This document shows, in pieces, positions 22,953-32,800 of a stretch of DNA of 64,000 nucleotides. The stretch comes from VXPQ01 sp964608315 (GTDB taxonomy: Bacteria > Bacteroidota > Rhodothermia > Rhodothermales > VXPQ01). The position numbers and the translations under genes are program-made. The notes beneath the pieces are model-generated. The model was given only the letters and a program-made list of their open reading frames with translations. It had not been told where the DNA came from and ran no database searches. The stretch covers positions 25,628 to 89,627 of the forward strand of contig CAZSNF010000014.1 of assembly GCA_964608315.1 (NCBI GenBank), given 5' to 3'. Each line of letters opens with the position of its first letter. Position 1 is the first letter of the stretch.

Positions 22953-25721
22953 TCACCGGTTGCGCCCGCGCGCTATGTCTTCCGCCTCGGCTCGCAGCCG
23001 GCGGTACACCTCGCGCGCCTCTTCGAACTGTGCATAGACGTGATCTTTTTCCCGTTGGGAACGCCAGTCGGGCCACTCTTCGGCCATGGCATGCAGTTTG
23101 TCGATCCAGGCAATGCCGTAATCGGCGGCTTCTGCCGAGCGCACCGGAACGCCGTCCGCAATGACCCAGACCGGATTCGTCAAGACAAAGGCATACGGGA
23201 TATCGAGCGGGAATCGTTCTTCGGGCGTACCGTTTACCCGCAGATGGTACCACCCCGACCCCTCGGGATAGAACGTGTCCTCGAAGGTCATGGACATGCG
23301 GTCGCCTTCGAAAAGGAGTTCCTGCACGACCTCTCCGTTGAATACGAGTTCAGCCTTCTCCAGGGGCGTAATCGAGGTCACCTCGAAACGCACCGTTACG
23401 CCCTCGCCTCCCTCGATATCGACGGTTTCGCCCGGTATCCGCCCGTCCACCGTAAAATCGGCGAGGGGGCCGCTCGATGCAAAGGCGTGTCCGGCAGCCA
23501 TCGCCTCGAACCAGCTCCGCATGCCCAGGACCCCGTCCGCGGGCTTGACGTACGTCCGGACCGATCCGACCAGCGGCGTTTGGTGCAGGTTGCTGATGGA
23601 ATCCTCCCCGCCCACGAGCGCGGTCCGTATCCCGTTGTTCCACAAGGCGTACAGCGGAGGATAGCCGTCCAGGGCCGTAGACCACTCCAGGGCGTCCGTC
23701 GTACCCAGCGCGGCGTCCACCATGAAGCCCTTTGCCCGGCCGAGGTCCTCTTCCAGCGGATCGCCGCTGAAAAAGGGATGCACATACCCCGTCCAGGCGC
23801 CCTGCTCCTTCGCCTTTCTGAACATGTCCGTATTCGAGGGATACAGGCTCTCGATGGCCGTGCCTTCGTAGCCGGTCACGTACGGGGAAATAAGATGGTC
23901 CCGCATTCCGAACATGAACACATGGCCATAGAAAGGCGGCCGGTATTCCTGTCCGACCACCACGATCATGTCGGGCGTCGACACGGGATGCGCGCCCCCG
24001 CCCGGCACGAAAAATTGCTGGTCCAGGATGCGATTATCCTTGTTCGCCACCTGTTCAAGCACCAGATCCTGGTCCTCCGCCTCGGACATCATCATCAGGT
24101 TTTCAAGGGTGTTGTGCAGGTTGCCCCCGTAGTTCATATGCACGTGCGTGGAGGCGCTGTACCAGCCTTGCTCCCCCATATCGATGATGGAGTCAAGCGC
24201 CATGCTATGCCGGAGGGTCTCTCCCGCCGCGATGTGCAACGTATCCGTTACCGGCGCATGTTCGAAGCCCTTGACCGCCCGGACGATCGCCTGCCCCTCG
24301 GGGAGTTCCAGATCGAACGATCCGGTATGATGGAACGCCCACTGCACCGCGCGAGGGGCAATGCGCGCATAGGCGTCGGTTGGGGCGTAAAATTTGCCGT
24401 CGGAGGCGATGAGATGAATCCGGCTTCCTGTGGGGAGTCCGTCCGGGCCGGTGGTCGTGACGGACAGCCTGCCCACAGGGTGCTTCCAGCGACGCTCCGT
24501 AATCTCCACATCGACGATCTTCCCTCCGTAGGTTTCGAGCAGCTTCAACCGGGGCAACCCGTCCCGGTTGTCGATGTAGGCGATCCACTCCCCGTCCGGC
24601 GACCAGCGGGGATGAAACGCGTCATGGATGAAAAACGTGAGCTTGTAGGGCTCGCCGCCCGCGGTCGGCTGCACATAGAGGTTGTTGAACTGATCCGCAG
24701 CGCCCCGCGTGGACGAGAACACGAACCGCTTCCCGTCCAGCGACACATCGGGCTGCGTACGATACAAGGTTTGCTCCCGGAGCACGACCACGCGGTCCGC
24801 AAACCCGTCCTCGCGGGCCGGTACGCGAAACACGTTCCCGCTGCCCAGCGCTATGTCGCGGTTCGACGCCAGCAGCAACTCCTCGCCGGAGGGAAGCCAT
24901 GCCGGGCTGGTGTGGATGTCCTGCGGCCCGAAATAAAGCCGGTCCCGCCCGAAATCGTTATCCCGGGTGACGGGCACAGGGTCCCCGGTCCACTGCCCTT
25001 CCGAAATCGACCGGACATACACATTGAAATACCCGGCCGGCTCCGTCGAAACGTAGGCGATGCGGGTTCCGTCGGGACTGAAGCGCGGATCCGCGAAAAC
25101 GTGCGGCCCGCCGGGGCCGAGCGCATGGGTTTCCCCGGTCTCGACATTCAACATTTCCAACCCGATGGACGCGCCGTGATCGTCGGCGGTGTAGACCAGC
25201 CAGCGCCCGTCCGGCGAATAGTTCGGGGACGAATAGTACTTCGGGCCGGACACCAGCTGGGTCGCTATCCCGGTGGAAAGTTCCACGCTCCAGACCGATC
25301 CCTGCATGGCTACGGCGATGTGTTTCCCGTCGGGACGCCAGCTCGGGTACCAGGGCGTGGAAGAGGGAGCAGGCGGGAGATAGAAATTTTCCATGTACCC
25401 GCCGCCGGCGCGGGCTCCGGGATACCCCTCGAAAAGGCGGGTGACGGGAACGGACGCGGATTGCGCCAACGCCGACCCGGCTCCGATCAGGCCCCACCAC
25501 GCCGCGCAGAGAAAGACGCCTGCCCGGAGTGTTCGGGCGAACGCCTTCTTTCGGCAGCGCGCTCCTCGCGGCCTCCCGAAGGGCGCTGCACGTCCGCCAT
25601 ACCCCGAATCCGAAGCGTTTACCGCTGATTTCAACGACGCCGGCGCAATGTCCGGTACGTACGAACGCGAAGCGCTGATCGAAGCGGATTTAATCAGGGT
25701 ATCCTTAACTTGCTGCATCAT
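22953..25721 (-). CDS. Secreted TolB-type beta-propeller plus CehA/PHP-like metallohydrolase
   Basis: A 922-residue exported protein. After a signal peptide (LRAGVFLCAAWWGLIGAGSALAQ), residues about 90-430 are PD40/WD40-like TolB repeats (WYPSWRPDGKHIAV, YYSSPNYSPDGRWLVY, FADPRFSPDGTRIAY, FHPRWSPDGEWIAY). Residues about 500-760 are a CehA/McbA-type PHP hydrolase (STHVHMNYGG, VVVGQEYR, GYVHPFF, GGEDSISN), a metal-dependent fold. The start ATG at 25721 has AGGAGGG 5 bases upstream, overlapping the ThuA stop codon. The first 50 residues before the signal peptide are odd: codons 5 to about 49 are copy R3 of the dispersed repeat, read in frame (KDTLIKSASIS, DIAPASLKSAVNASDSGYGG). This would make an unusually long n-region. 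Confidence 0.85.
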   Translation of the reverse strand: MMQQVKDTLIKSASISASRSYVPDIAPASLKSAVNASDSGYGGRAAPFGRPRGARCRKKAFARTLRAGVFLCAAWWGLIGAGSALAQSASVPVTRLFEGYPGARAGGGYMENFYLPPAPSSTPWYPSWRPDGKHIAVAMQGSVWSVELSTGIATQLVSGPKYYSSPNYSPDGRWLVYTADDHGASIGLEMLNVETGETHALGPGGPHVFADPRFSPDGTRIAYVSTEPAGYFNVYVRSISEGQWTGDPVPVTRDNDFGRDRLYFGPQDIHTSPAWLPSGEELLLASNRDIALGSGNVFRVPAREDGFADRVVVLREQTLYRTQPDVSLDGKRFVFSSTRGAADQFNNLYVQPTAGGEPYKLTFFIHDAFHPRWSPDGEWIAYIDNRDGLPRLKLLETYGGKIVDVEITERRWKHPVGRLSVTTTGPDGLPTGSRIHLIASDGKFYAPTDAYARIAPRAVQWAFHHTGSFDLELPEGQAIVRAVKGFEHAPVTDTLHIAAGETLRHSMALDSIIDMGEQGWYSASTHVHMNYGGNLHNTLENLMMMSEAEDQDLVLEQVANKDNRILDQQFFVPGGGAHPVSTPDMIVVVGQEYRPPFYGHVFMFGMRDHLISPYVTGYEGTAIESLYPSNTDMFRKAKEQGAWTGYVHPFFSGDPLEEDLGRAKGFMVDAALGTTDALEWSTALDGYPPLYALWNNGIRTALVGGEDSISNLHQTPLVGSVRTYVKPADGVLGMRSWFEAMAAGHAFASSGPLADFTVDGRIPGETVDIEGGEGVTVRFEVTSITPLEKAELVFNGEVVQELLFEGDRMSMTFEDTFYPEGSGWYHLRVNGTPEERFPLDIPYAFVLTNPVWVIADGVPVRSAEAADYGIAWIDKLHAMAEEWPDWRSQREKDHVYAQFEEAREVYRRLRAEAEDIARGRNR
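25575..25708 (-). repeat. Dispersed repeat copy R3, inside a coding sequence
   Basis: The end GGATTTAATCAGGGTATCCT (25687-25706) is the family terminus, and the interior (CCGAATCCGAAGCGTTTACC, AACGACGCCGGCGCAATGTC) is nearly identical to 44020-44066 of copy R5. The far terminus is missing. It is read without stop as codons 5-49 of the TolB/CehA gene. Confidence 0.75.
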
Positions 25722-25730
25722 AAATCCCTC

Positions 25731-26810
25731 CTATTCTATCCATTCGGATGCTTCTTCGGCGGTCATGTCCAGGTCCGCCGGGTATACCCCGACGGCATGG
25801 GAGCCGAACCCGTAAAACGTGGGGCGATACCGGCCGACATAGCCTACGTCGGCTTCTTCCGGAATCATGTCTTCCATGCCAAGCCCCCAGAATGCCGCAT
25901 TGACCAGCAGACGCCGGACCCCCTCGCTTTCCAGATCCACGGAAGCCCCCAGCGTCGTAGCGAAAACGCGTGAGGCGTTTCCTGTTTCGCCCGTCCAGTG
26001 ACGGCGCCAGGCGACGGGCACGATGGACGTGTCGTATTCGGGCGGAGCATGGGGATCCAGTCCCTTCAGGGTCAATCCGTAGAGCAGCGCCTCCGTGCCC
26101 TCCGGCAATACCGTCAGTCCGTACACATCCGTATCCCCGTACACGTTGTCGCCGATCCCGTTCAGAATCGGATCGTCCTCGTAGAGATAGTTGACCACGC
26201 CCCGCGTCCCCTCCACGGCGTGGCGTCCATGGTGACTGATCCAGGTTTCCCCGAGCACCTGCCTGCCCCATCCCCCTTCCCATCCGGGGACCTCGCTCCT
26301 CGCATCGTATCGTATGAACGGGTGATTTCTATCCTCGAAAAGGAAGGCGTGCGTAGCCGTCCGCAGTCCGATGATCGGCTTGCCCGAATTGGTGAACGCC
26401 TCGATATGCCGCATCTGCTCTTCCGGCAAATCGCGAAAGCGCGTAAACATAACCATCAGGTCCGCCTCCTCAAGCAGATGCAGCCCGGAAATGTTATGCA
26501 GGTATTCCGGGTCGATCGCGCCGCTTTCCGGGTCGATGGCGTACAAGACCGTGGTCTTGAACCCATGTCGAAACGCCAGAATGCGGGCCAACTGGGTGAG
26601 CGCCTCTTCGGAGCGATATTCTTCGTCTCCGGTTACGAGCACGATATGCTTGCCCGCACCAGGGCCTTCGGCGCCTTCGTAGACCACCCAGGGCGTGTCG
26701 TCCTGCGCCTGCGCGGCCACAAAGGACGGCGTCGCGAGCGCAAACGGAACGCACAGCGCAAGGAACCAGCCGAAAAGCCGGGCGACAAACGGAAAAAGTC
26801 GTGGATTCAT
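25731..26810 (-). CDS. Secreted ThuA-domain protein
   Basis: A 359-residue protein from ATG 26810, with signal peptide ARLFGWFLALCVPFALATPS and cleavage near FVAAQA. The ThuA-like (class I amidotransferase-like, catalytically altered) fold is seen in HIVLVTGDEEYRSEEALTQL, LLEEADLMVMFTRFRDLP, GKPIIGLRTATHAF, GETWISHHGRHAVEGTRG and PVAWRRHWTGETGNASRVFATTLGA. ThuA proteins occur with trehalose, sugar or sulfatide catabolism; the biochemical role of secreted members is unsettled. The stop codon overlaps the ribosome site of the next gene (TolB/CehA), so the two are coupled. Confidence 0.85.
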   Translation of the reverse strand: MNPRLFPFVARLFGWFLALCVPFALATPSFVAAQAQDDTPWVVYEGAEGPGAGKHIVLVTGDEEYRSEEALTQLARILAFRHGFKTTVLYAIDPESGAIDPEYLHNISGLHLLEEADLMVMFTRFRDLPEEQMRHIEAFTNSGKPIIGLRTATHAFLFEDRNHPFIRYDARSEVPGWEGGWGRQVLGETWISHHGRHAVEGTRGVVNYLYEDDPILNGIGDNVYGDTDVYGLTVLPEGTEALLYGLTLKGLDPHAPPEYDTSIVPVAWRRHWTGETGNASRVFATTLGASVDLESEGVRRLLVNAAFWGLGMEDMIPEEADVGYVGRYRPTFYGFGSHAVGVYPADLDMTAEEASEWIE

Positions 26811-26904
26811 GGTGCAAGATATGATTCGGGAAACAGGGGGCGCAAACAATTCGGGAGGATACATGCTACAGGATACTACGCCATGGAACCCATGAACGCA
26901 AGCC

Positions 26905-27129
26905 TTAAGGATACTCTGGTTAAATCTGCAAAGTTCAGAGGCTGTGAGGGGCGCGCTGGCCCAGTGTGGAACGGGCCTGTGGTTGCGCCTTTGAGCGAAA
27001 CATCGGGCCCCAAATACCCCTGCCGGCCCATCGTCTGCGCACCCTTATGTATTCGCGAAAAGGCGCACCACAGGCCCCTCTGGACCGTCTTGCCTTAATC
27101 AGAGTGTCCTTAAAGGATACTCTGTCAAT
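26905..27129 (+). repeat. Dispersed repeat copy R4 with long internal hairpin
   Basis: Left end TTAAGGATACTCTGGTTAAA (26905), then CTGCAAAGTTCAGAGGCTGT as in R5; right end TTAATCAGAGTGTCCTTAA (27095-27113), followed directly by a further AAGGATACTCTGTCAATC. The interior differs from R5 and forms a long stem: GGGCCTGTGGTTGCGCCTTT (26973-26992) pairs with AAAGGCGCACCACAGGCCC-like sequence (27058-27077), with further pairing TGAGCGAA/TTCGCGAA. It fills the 315-bp gap between the cytochrome-c gene stop (27125, overlapped by the repeat) and the ThuA gene. Confidence 0.75.
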
Positions 27130-29878
27130 CCGGGGGCGCCTTGTGTACGGTGAGATAAACGGCTTCTTTCAGAACACCGCCCTCAACGGACGGAACCTGC
27201 ATGCGCACCAGCATCTGGTCCGCCGGACGCATGTCCGGGAGAACAAGGCGTACACGCCGGCCATCCACCTGCACCGCCTCCACAGGCACAGCGTCGCGGC
27301 CTTCCCGTTCGGGATCTTCCACAGACCAGTCGTCCGAGCCGTACTGGCGTTCCCACCGATAATTCCACCGGCTGACGTCGTAGCGAGAAGTATCTGAAGC
27401 AGCGGCGGCGTCCACCGGAAAATTGAAGGTGAACTCGACGCCGTCGGATTTTACGCGGGTTGCGATTACGTATTGCCCCTCGCCCCCCCTGTACCGGATA
27501 CGGTCGAGGTGCGCATACCGCGTGGCGAACCCATCGTCCCAGCCTGTCAGACCCGTCAGGTAAATCTGCCCGTCCGCGGGGTTCACGCGCACACGCTGCG
27601 TGCCGGCGTCGAACTGGAAAGGCAGCGCCGCAGCAGCAGCCTGCGTCACGCCATCCACCTCGTCGAACATCAAATAATACGCCCAGCCCTTGCCGAAACT
27701 GGTGTTGAGCATCCGATCCCCCAGCGGCCCCCAGTTTGCGTCCGTCCATATACCCCCGCCCGGAGAATTGTCGAATTCCTGGGGGAGCCAGATCACCGGC
27801 TCGGTGAAGGAATCCGGCACGGCGGCGGTATCGATCACCGCAGACCACTCCCCTTCGGGAATGGCTACATCCAGCCCGTCGGGAGACCACCCGCGTTCGG
27901 CGAAGTTGTTTACGTACCCGTAAAACTTGCCGGGTTCCACGAGATTGATTTCGTTGGCAGGGGTCCAGTTTCCCTGGTTGTCGGTGACGAATACGCGCCC
28001 GTCCGGCGCCACGGTAAGTCCGTTCGGGGTACGAAATCCGGTAGCGATCGTGCCGCCTGTCCCGTCCGGAGCGACCCGGACCAGGTCTCCCGGCGTGGCG
28101 TTATTCGTATACTGCCCGGACTTGGCGTAATAGAGGTTGCCGTCCGCATCGGCCTGGAGCCCAAAGGCGAACGAATGGAAAAAGTCCGACACGTCCTTGT
28201 CCGCATAGAACGTTTCGTAGTAGTCGGTCTCCATATCCCCGTTCAGATCATGTAACCGCACAATCCGGTCGCGGGCTGAAACATGGATGGCGCCGTCGAC
28301 CACCTCGACCCCCATCGGCTCGTACAGACCCGTGGCGATCCGCCGCCATGTGACTTCGTCCAGTGCATCGTCCAGCCCGTCGGCTATCCATACATCGCCG
28401 AGATAGGTGGTCAGCGCCATGCGCCCGTCCGGGTAAAACGCGAGGGCGGTGGGACGTATCCAGCTGTTCCACGGATTGACGAACGGCAAGCCGATCTTGT
28501 CCACCGTATAGGGATAATCTTCCGGCAGATCGACCAGTTTTTCCGGGGTGTTCCTGTCCTCGTCCTCGTAATACATCGGATCGTAATGAGCGCGGGGCAC
28601 GTCCAGCTCGCCCCCGGTTACGATCGTTTCCGGCCACTGCGAAGGGCCGCCTTCGGTCATGGCTGCAAGATCAGGGGGATCCCCGGCGGACATTTCCTCG
28701 ATGGCGGCCCGGCCCGGCGCGCCCGCGCGCCGGCGAACCTGCACCGTACGCGCGACGTCGCTGGCGGGAATATGCAGAAAAACCTCCCCGCCTTCCCCGG
28801 ACGATGTCATCCCTTCGACGTCTCCGGTTACCTCCGCCATCACGTCATGCCCCACGATCAGGCGATGCTCCCGCTCCGAAGGGCCAATCTGCAACGTATG
28901 CACGAGCGCCAGATCGTTTCCGTCGCGCGTTGCCGCAGGCCATTCCAGCACGTCGCGCCCCAGGATCGAATAGGACAATACCACTTCTTTCCCGTACCGG
29001 TAATGCCCGTGAAACGTCATTACCTCCGCCGGGAGCGGAGCGCGCGGCGAGGTTTCCGCGTCGACCCCAGCGTATTCGCCGGGATATTCCCAGCGCCACG
29101 CAGCAAGCCCCTCCAGTTCATCTCCGACAATAACCGGCTTGCCCTCGCCCCGGTACTGCTCGAACTTCGTTTCGGAAAGGTCCAGCGCGCCCTGCCAGGC
29201 CGCGGCGAGGCGCATACGCAGCACGTTGTAACTCAGATAGATGTCTTCATCCAGCCCAATGGTAAGCGCAGCGCTGGCTTTTCCGTCCAGCTGGGAATAC
29301 ATGACATTGCCATAATCTCCGGGATGCTCGACGGCCCAGCGCATCCCGGCGGCCTGAAGCCCTTCCGCCGCCGCCTCGACCACATCCAGGCCCGCTTCCT
29401 CCACGGCGGGCAATCCCGCAAGATATTCCTCCGTGATCTCGAAATACTGCCCGGGATTTTCCGGCTTGACGAGTTCCTCGCGAATGTACTGGATCACATA
29501 ATACCTTTCTTCCGGCGTGAGCCAGCCCTGGGCCGCCATCTGCCCCTTTCCGTACGTAACGGTTCGCCACATTGCGTAGGGATCGGCGCCGTACCGCAAC
29601 GTATCCGTATCGAACGACCGGGCGAAAGGCAGGAGCGCTCCCCCATCTACCCCATGACAGGCAGCGCATGCCCGCATATAGATATCCCGCCCCGCCTTCA
29701 GGGTCTCCGCGTCGAGGCTGCGCAGGATGGCGGCATGATCGTCGTTCCCTGCAGAGCGATCCGAATCGCTTTCGACATCCCCGGCCATAAAGCCGGTCAT
29801 AAAACCGGCCGGCGCAAACAGCGCAAGCAGCGCAACGAACGATAAACCCGACTTGTGGACAAAACGATTAAATCGCAT
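27125..29878 (-). CDS. Secreted cytochrome c and beta-propeller (sugar dehydrogenase-like) protein
   Basis: A 917-residue protein with an N-terminal hydrophobic export segment (LSFVALLALFAPAGFMTGF). Heme-binding CAACH lies at residues 71-75, with GQMAAQGWLTPEERYYVIQYIREEL as the rest of a cytochrome c domain. A DUF6797-like middle region (residues about 150-400: GMRWAVEHPGDYGNVMYSQL, HTLQIGPSEREHRLIVG) follows, then a six-bladed NHL/SGL-type propeller (FYPDGRMALTTYLGDVWIAD, LQADADGNLYYAKSG, LTVAPDGRVFVTDNQG). Such fusions are common in PVC and marine Bacteroidota and are thought to oxidise sugars with electrons passed to the heme. It lies 19 bp after the cupredoxin-tailed dehydrogenase, a probable electron-transfer partner. 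A repeat (R4) overlaps its stop. Confidence 0.85.
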   Translation of the reverse strand: MRFNRFVHKSGLSFVALLALFAPAGFMTGFMAGDVESDSDRSAGNDDHAAILRSLDAETLKAGRDIYMRACAACHGVDGGALLPFARSFDTDTLRYGADPYAMWRTVTYGKGQMAAQGWLTPEERYYVIQYIREELVKPENPGQYFEITEEYLAGLPAVEEAGLDVVEAAAEGLQAAGMRWAVEHPGDYGNVMYSQLDGKASAALTIGLDEDIYLSYNVLRMRLAAAWQGALDLSETKFEQYRGEGKPVIVGDELEGLAAWRWEYPGEYAGVDAETSPRAPLPAEVMTFHGHYRYGKEVVLSYSILGRDVLEWPAATRDGNDLALVHTLQIGPSEREHRLIVGHDVMAEVTGDVEGMTSSGEGGEVFLHIPASDVARTVQVRRRAGAPGRAAIEEMSAGDPPDLAAMTEGGPSQWPETIVTGGELDVPRAHYDPMYYEDEDRNTPEKLVDLPEDYPYTVDKIGLPFVNPWNSWIRPTALAFYPDGRMALTTYLGDVWIADGLDDALDEVTWRRIATGLYEPMGVEVVDGAIHVSARDRIVRLHDLNGDMETDYYETFYADKDVSDFFHSFAFGLQADADGNLYYAKSGQYTNNATPGDLVRVAPDGTGGTIATGFRTPNGLTVAPDGRVFVTDNQGNWTPANEINLVEPGKFYGYVNNFAERGWSPDGLDVAIPEGEWSAVIDTAAVPDSFTEPVIWLPQEFDNSPGGGIWTDANWGPLGDRMLNTSFGKGWAYYLMFDEVDGVTQAAAAALPFQFDAGTQRVRVNPADGQIYLTGLTGWDDGFATRYAHLDRIRYRGGEGQYVIATRVKSDGVEFTFNFPVDAAAASDTSRYDVSRWNYRWERQYGSDDWSVEDPEREGRDAVPVEAVQVDGRRVRLVLPDMRPADQMLVRMQVPSVEGGVLKEAVYLTVHKAPPD

Positions 29879-29897
29879 GGGGGGACAAGGGATTATG

Positions 29898-32800
29898 CTA
29901 CTCTTCGTCGTAGGCGACCACCTCCATCACGCCCTTCATCGTAATCCAGTGGGCGGGAAACGTACAAATGTAGGGATAATTCCCTTCCTGTTCGGGGGCC
30001 GTAAACCGGAGCCGGACCGATTCGCCCTCCTGAAGCATCCGGGTGGCGTGCAGCACGGCAGGCGAGTCGGGAATAAACTCTTTTTCGAAGGCGTCCGGAT
30101 CCGTGGCCATGGCGTCCGCCGCCCTGCCCACCATCTCCCCGGCTCCGGGGCGCACGATGACAAGGTTGTGCGGGAGCACATCCGCATTCCGCAAGACGAT
30201 TTCCACCTGCTGCCCGGGCGCTACCCGAAACGCCGTCACGTCATACGCCATTCGCGCCTCGACCGTCGCGATCTCGACGATGCGGGTCTGCAACACCCGA
30301 AGGGCCTCCGTCAACGCCGAGGGATCGTCCAGGCGGGCGGCGGCTTTCTCCGCAAGGGAAACCAGTTGCCGGAACGGAACCCCGTGCCGATCTTCGACCG
30401 GAAACTTGCCCGCCTCCTCGATGAGCCGCTGCGCAATGGTTGCGTAATCATGCGCGCCCCAGGCCTCTGCGGGGATTGCGTTCGCAGCGGCCGCCAGCGC
30501 GGAGTCGATGCGCCCCGCCTCGATGCGCCCGGCGAAGAACGCAAACGATTCGGCAGGCGCCGCCCCCAGGCCCGCCAATACCTCCACGGCCGCATCCCGC
30601 CATGCGGTATCCTCCCAGTCATCCATGCGCCGCAGCATCGCCTCGTGCAGTTGCAGGCGCACATCCTCCGAAGGAATGCGGAGGCCGCCCCGCAAGGCGG
30701 ATATCATGTGCCTGAAATATTCCTCCATGTCCGGATCCCGTTCCACCGGATTGGCTATCAGGTCCTCTATATCGGCTAACGCCTCTTCAGGGCTCTCAAG
30801 AAGCATCAGCGCCGCATTTCCCGTTTCCCGAGCAGCTTCGGTGCTTCCTTCTATCGCCAGCCCCACCAGTTCATACATAATCATCCGCATGTTCTCGACT
30901 GCCTCATCCGCCGCAGGCTCCATAAATCCTTCCGGAATTTCTTGCGCAAGCGTGCGCAACGCCTCCATCGGCTCCCCCAGCAAAAGCGCGCTTAATGCCT
31001 CCGCGGCGTCTTCGGAAAGATTTTCTTCCGAAAGGGCGTCTATAATGGCTTCTGCACGAACTATCACATCCCCGGCCAGCGCAGCATCGGACGAAACGTC
31101 AGGCGCCGCCGAGGCGTCCTCCGCAAGCCGCGCCAGCGCCTGCGCCCGGTGCGCTTCCTCGAATCCCTCCCCGCGCAGCACGGATTCGTACACTTCCCGG
31201 GCGAATACGGGTTGCTGCATGACCGAAGGATCGGCCCGCTGCAACAAGTATAAGGTCCCTTCCGTAGACAGGGGAGGAACTCTGTGCGTTATTTCCGGCT
31301 CCCACCTCGGCTTCAGGGCCCGGATGGTCTCGTTGAGGCCGTAGTCGAGGTAATAATCCATCTCGTAGTCGAGGGCGCCCAGCGCTTGGAACGCCGCCTC
31401 CGCCGAATCCATGTAACTCAGCGCCACCACGGCTTCCAGCCGCACCAGCGGATGCGGATCCCGAACCTGCCGGGCAAGCAGCGAAAGCGTATCCGAAATA
31501 TCGCGGCGCCAGTGCCGCAGTACGCGGGTGGCGGCGGCGCGGGCGCGGTGATCGTCCGCATCGAGCAATCGTTCGAGCAGCGCCGGATTGATCAGATGGT
31601 GCGTTTGACGCACCCACAACGCCTCCAGCAAATGATGCTCGTAATCCGCATGCTCCGGATCGAGGTCGTCGATCCATGTCTCGAGCGCTTCCTGCACCTC
31701 GTCCGCATCGTGCAAACGCAACTCGCGGCGGGCGCGATAACGCACCTGATCTTCGTACGTCTTCAGCAGATCCAGTAATTCGCCGATGGAGCGCCCCGCA
31801 ATGTCCGGCGGCGTCAACAGCGGACTTCCCTCGCTTGTAATCCGCCAGATTCTGCCGCGCGTCTTGTCGCGGCGGGCGTCCCGGACGGAATATTGCATGT
31901 GCCCCACCAGCGGATTGAACCAATCCACGATATACAAGGCCCCGTCCGGCCCGAATTGCATATCTACCGGACGAAAATTGATGTCGGCGGACGTAAGCAG
32001 CGGCTCGATTTCCTCGCCCGCAAAGCCGGACCCTTCCGCATGCATGCGGTGCTGCTTGATTCCGTGAAACCCGATGACATTGTTGTACAGAAAATTTCCC
32101 TGGGCTTCTTCGGGAAAATGGCGGCTGCTCACGAACTCCGATCCGGCGGTGGGGCGCACGATGCTCGTAAAAACCTTCATCCAGGGGTGCTTTTCCGGAT
32201 AGGGCAGATACCCCGTCAACGGAAGCCCGAAATAATTGCGTCCGCCGGAAGCGTCGGAAATGAAATTCTGCCCCCAGCGATCGAATTCGTGCCCCCAGGG
32301 ATTGGCGAACCGGTAGCTCACATAACGCTCGAGGCGGTGACTCCGGGGCTCGTACCGGAACACCCCGGCGTACTGCATGCGCACGGGCCCGTAAGGCGTT
32401 TCCACCTGCGAATGATGGAACGTGCCCTCCTGAAAATAGAGCGCCCCGCCCGGACCCCAGACGAAACTGTGGATGGCGTGGTGGCTGTCCTCCGTGCCGA
32501 AACCATGCAACAGTACGCGCCGCTCGTCGGCGACGTCGTCCCCGTCCGTATCCCGCAGAAAAAGAATGTCGGGCGGTTGCGCCACATACGCGCCCCCGTC
32601 TCCCAGCTCGAAGCCCGCGGGCTGATACAGGCCGTCGGCGAAAACCGTATGCTTGTCCGCCCGCCCGTCGCCGTCCGTATCTTCCAGAACGATCAGTTTG
32701 TCGTCGGGATCCACGCCGGGCTCCTGGTGCGGATAGGTGGGCATCGTCAGAATCCAGAGCCGACCGCGCGCATCGAAGGTCATCGCAACAGGATTTCCGA

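Noticed and set aside
23040..25628. 862-codon plus-strand open frame opposite the TolB/CehA gene
   Set aside because: Antisense shadow produced by GC-rich codon positions; composition is Arg/Pro/His-rich with no domain, while the minus strand has clear TolB and CehA motifs.
26881..27098. Plus-strand ORF starting MNASLKDTLVKSAKF
   Set aside because: It is wholly within repeat R4 and its hairpin; the KDTLVKSA reading is just the repeat terminus translated, not a gene.
28283..29845. 520-codon plus-strand frame opposite the cytochrome c protein
   Set aside because: Shadow; no recognisable motif, and the minus strand has CXXCH and propeller repeats.
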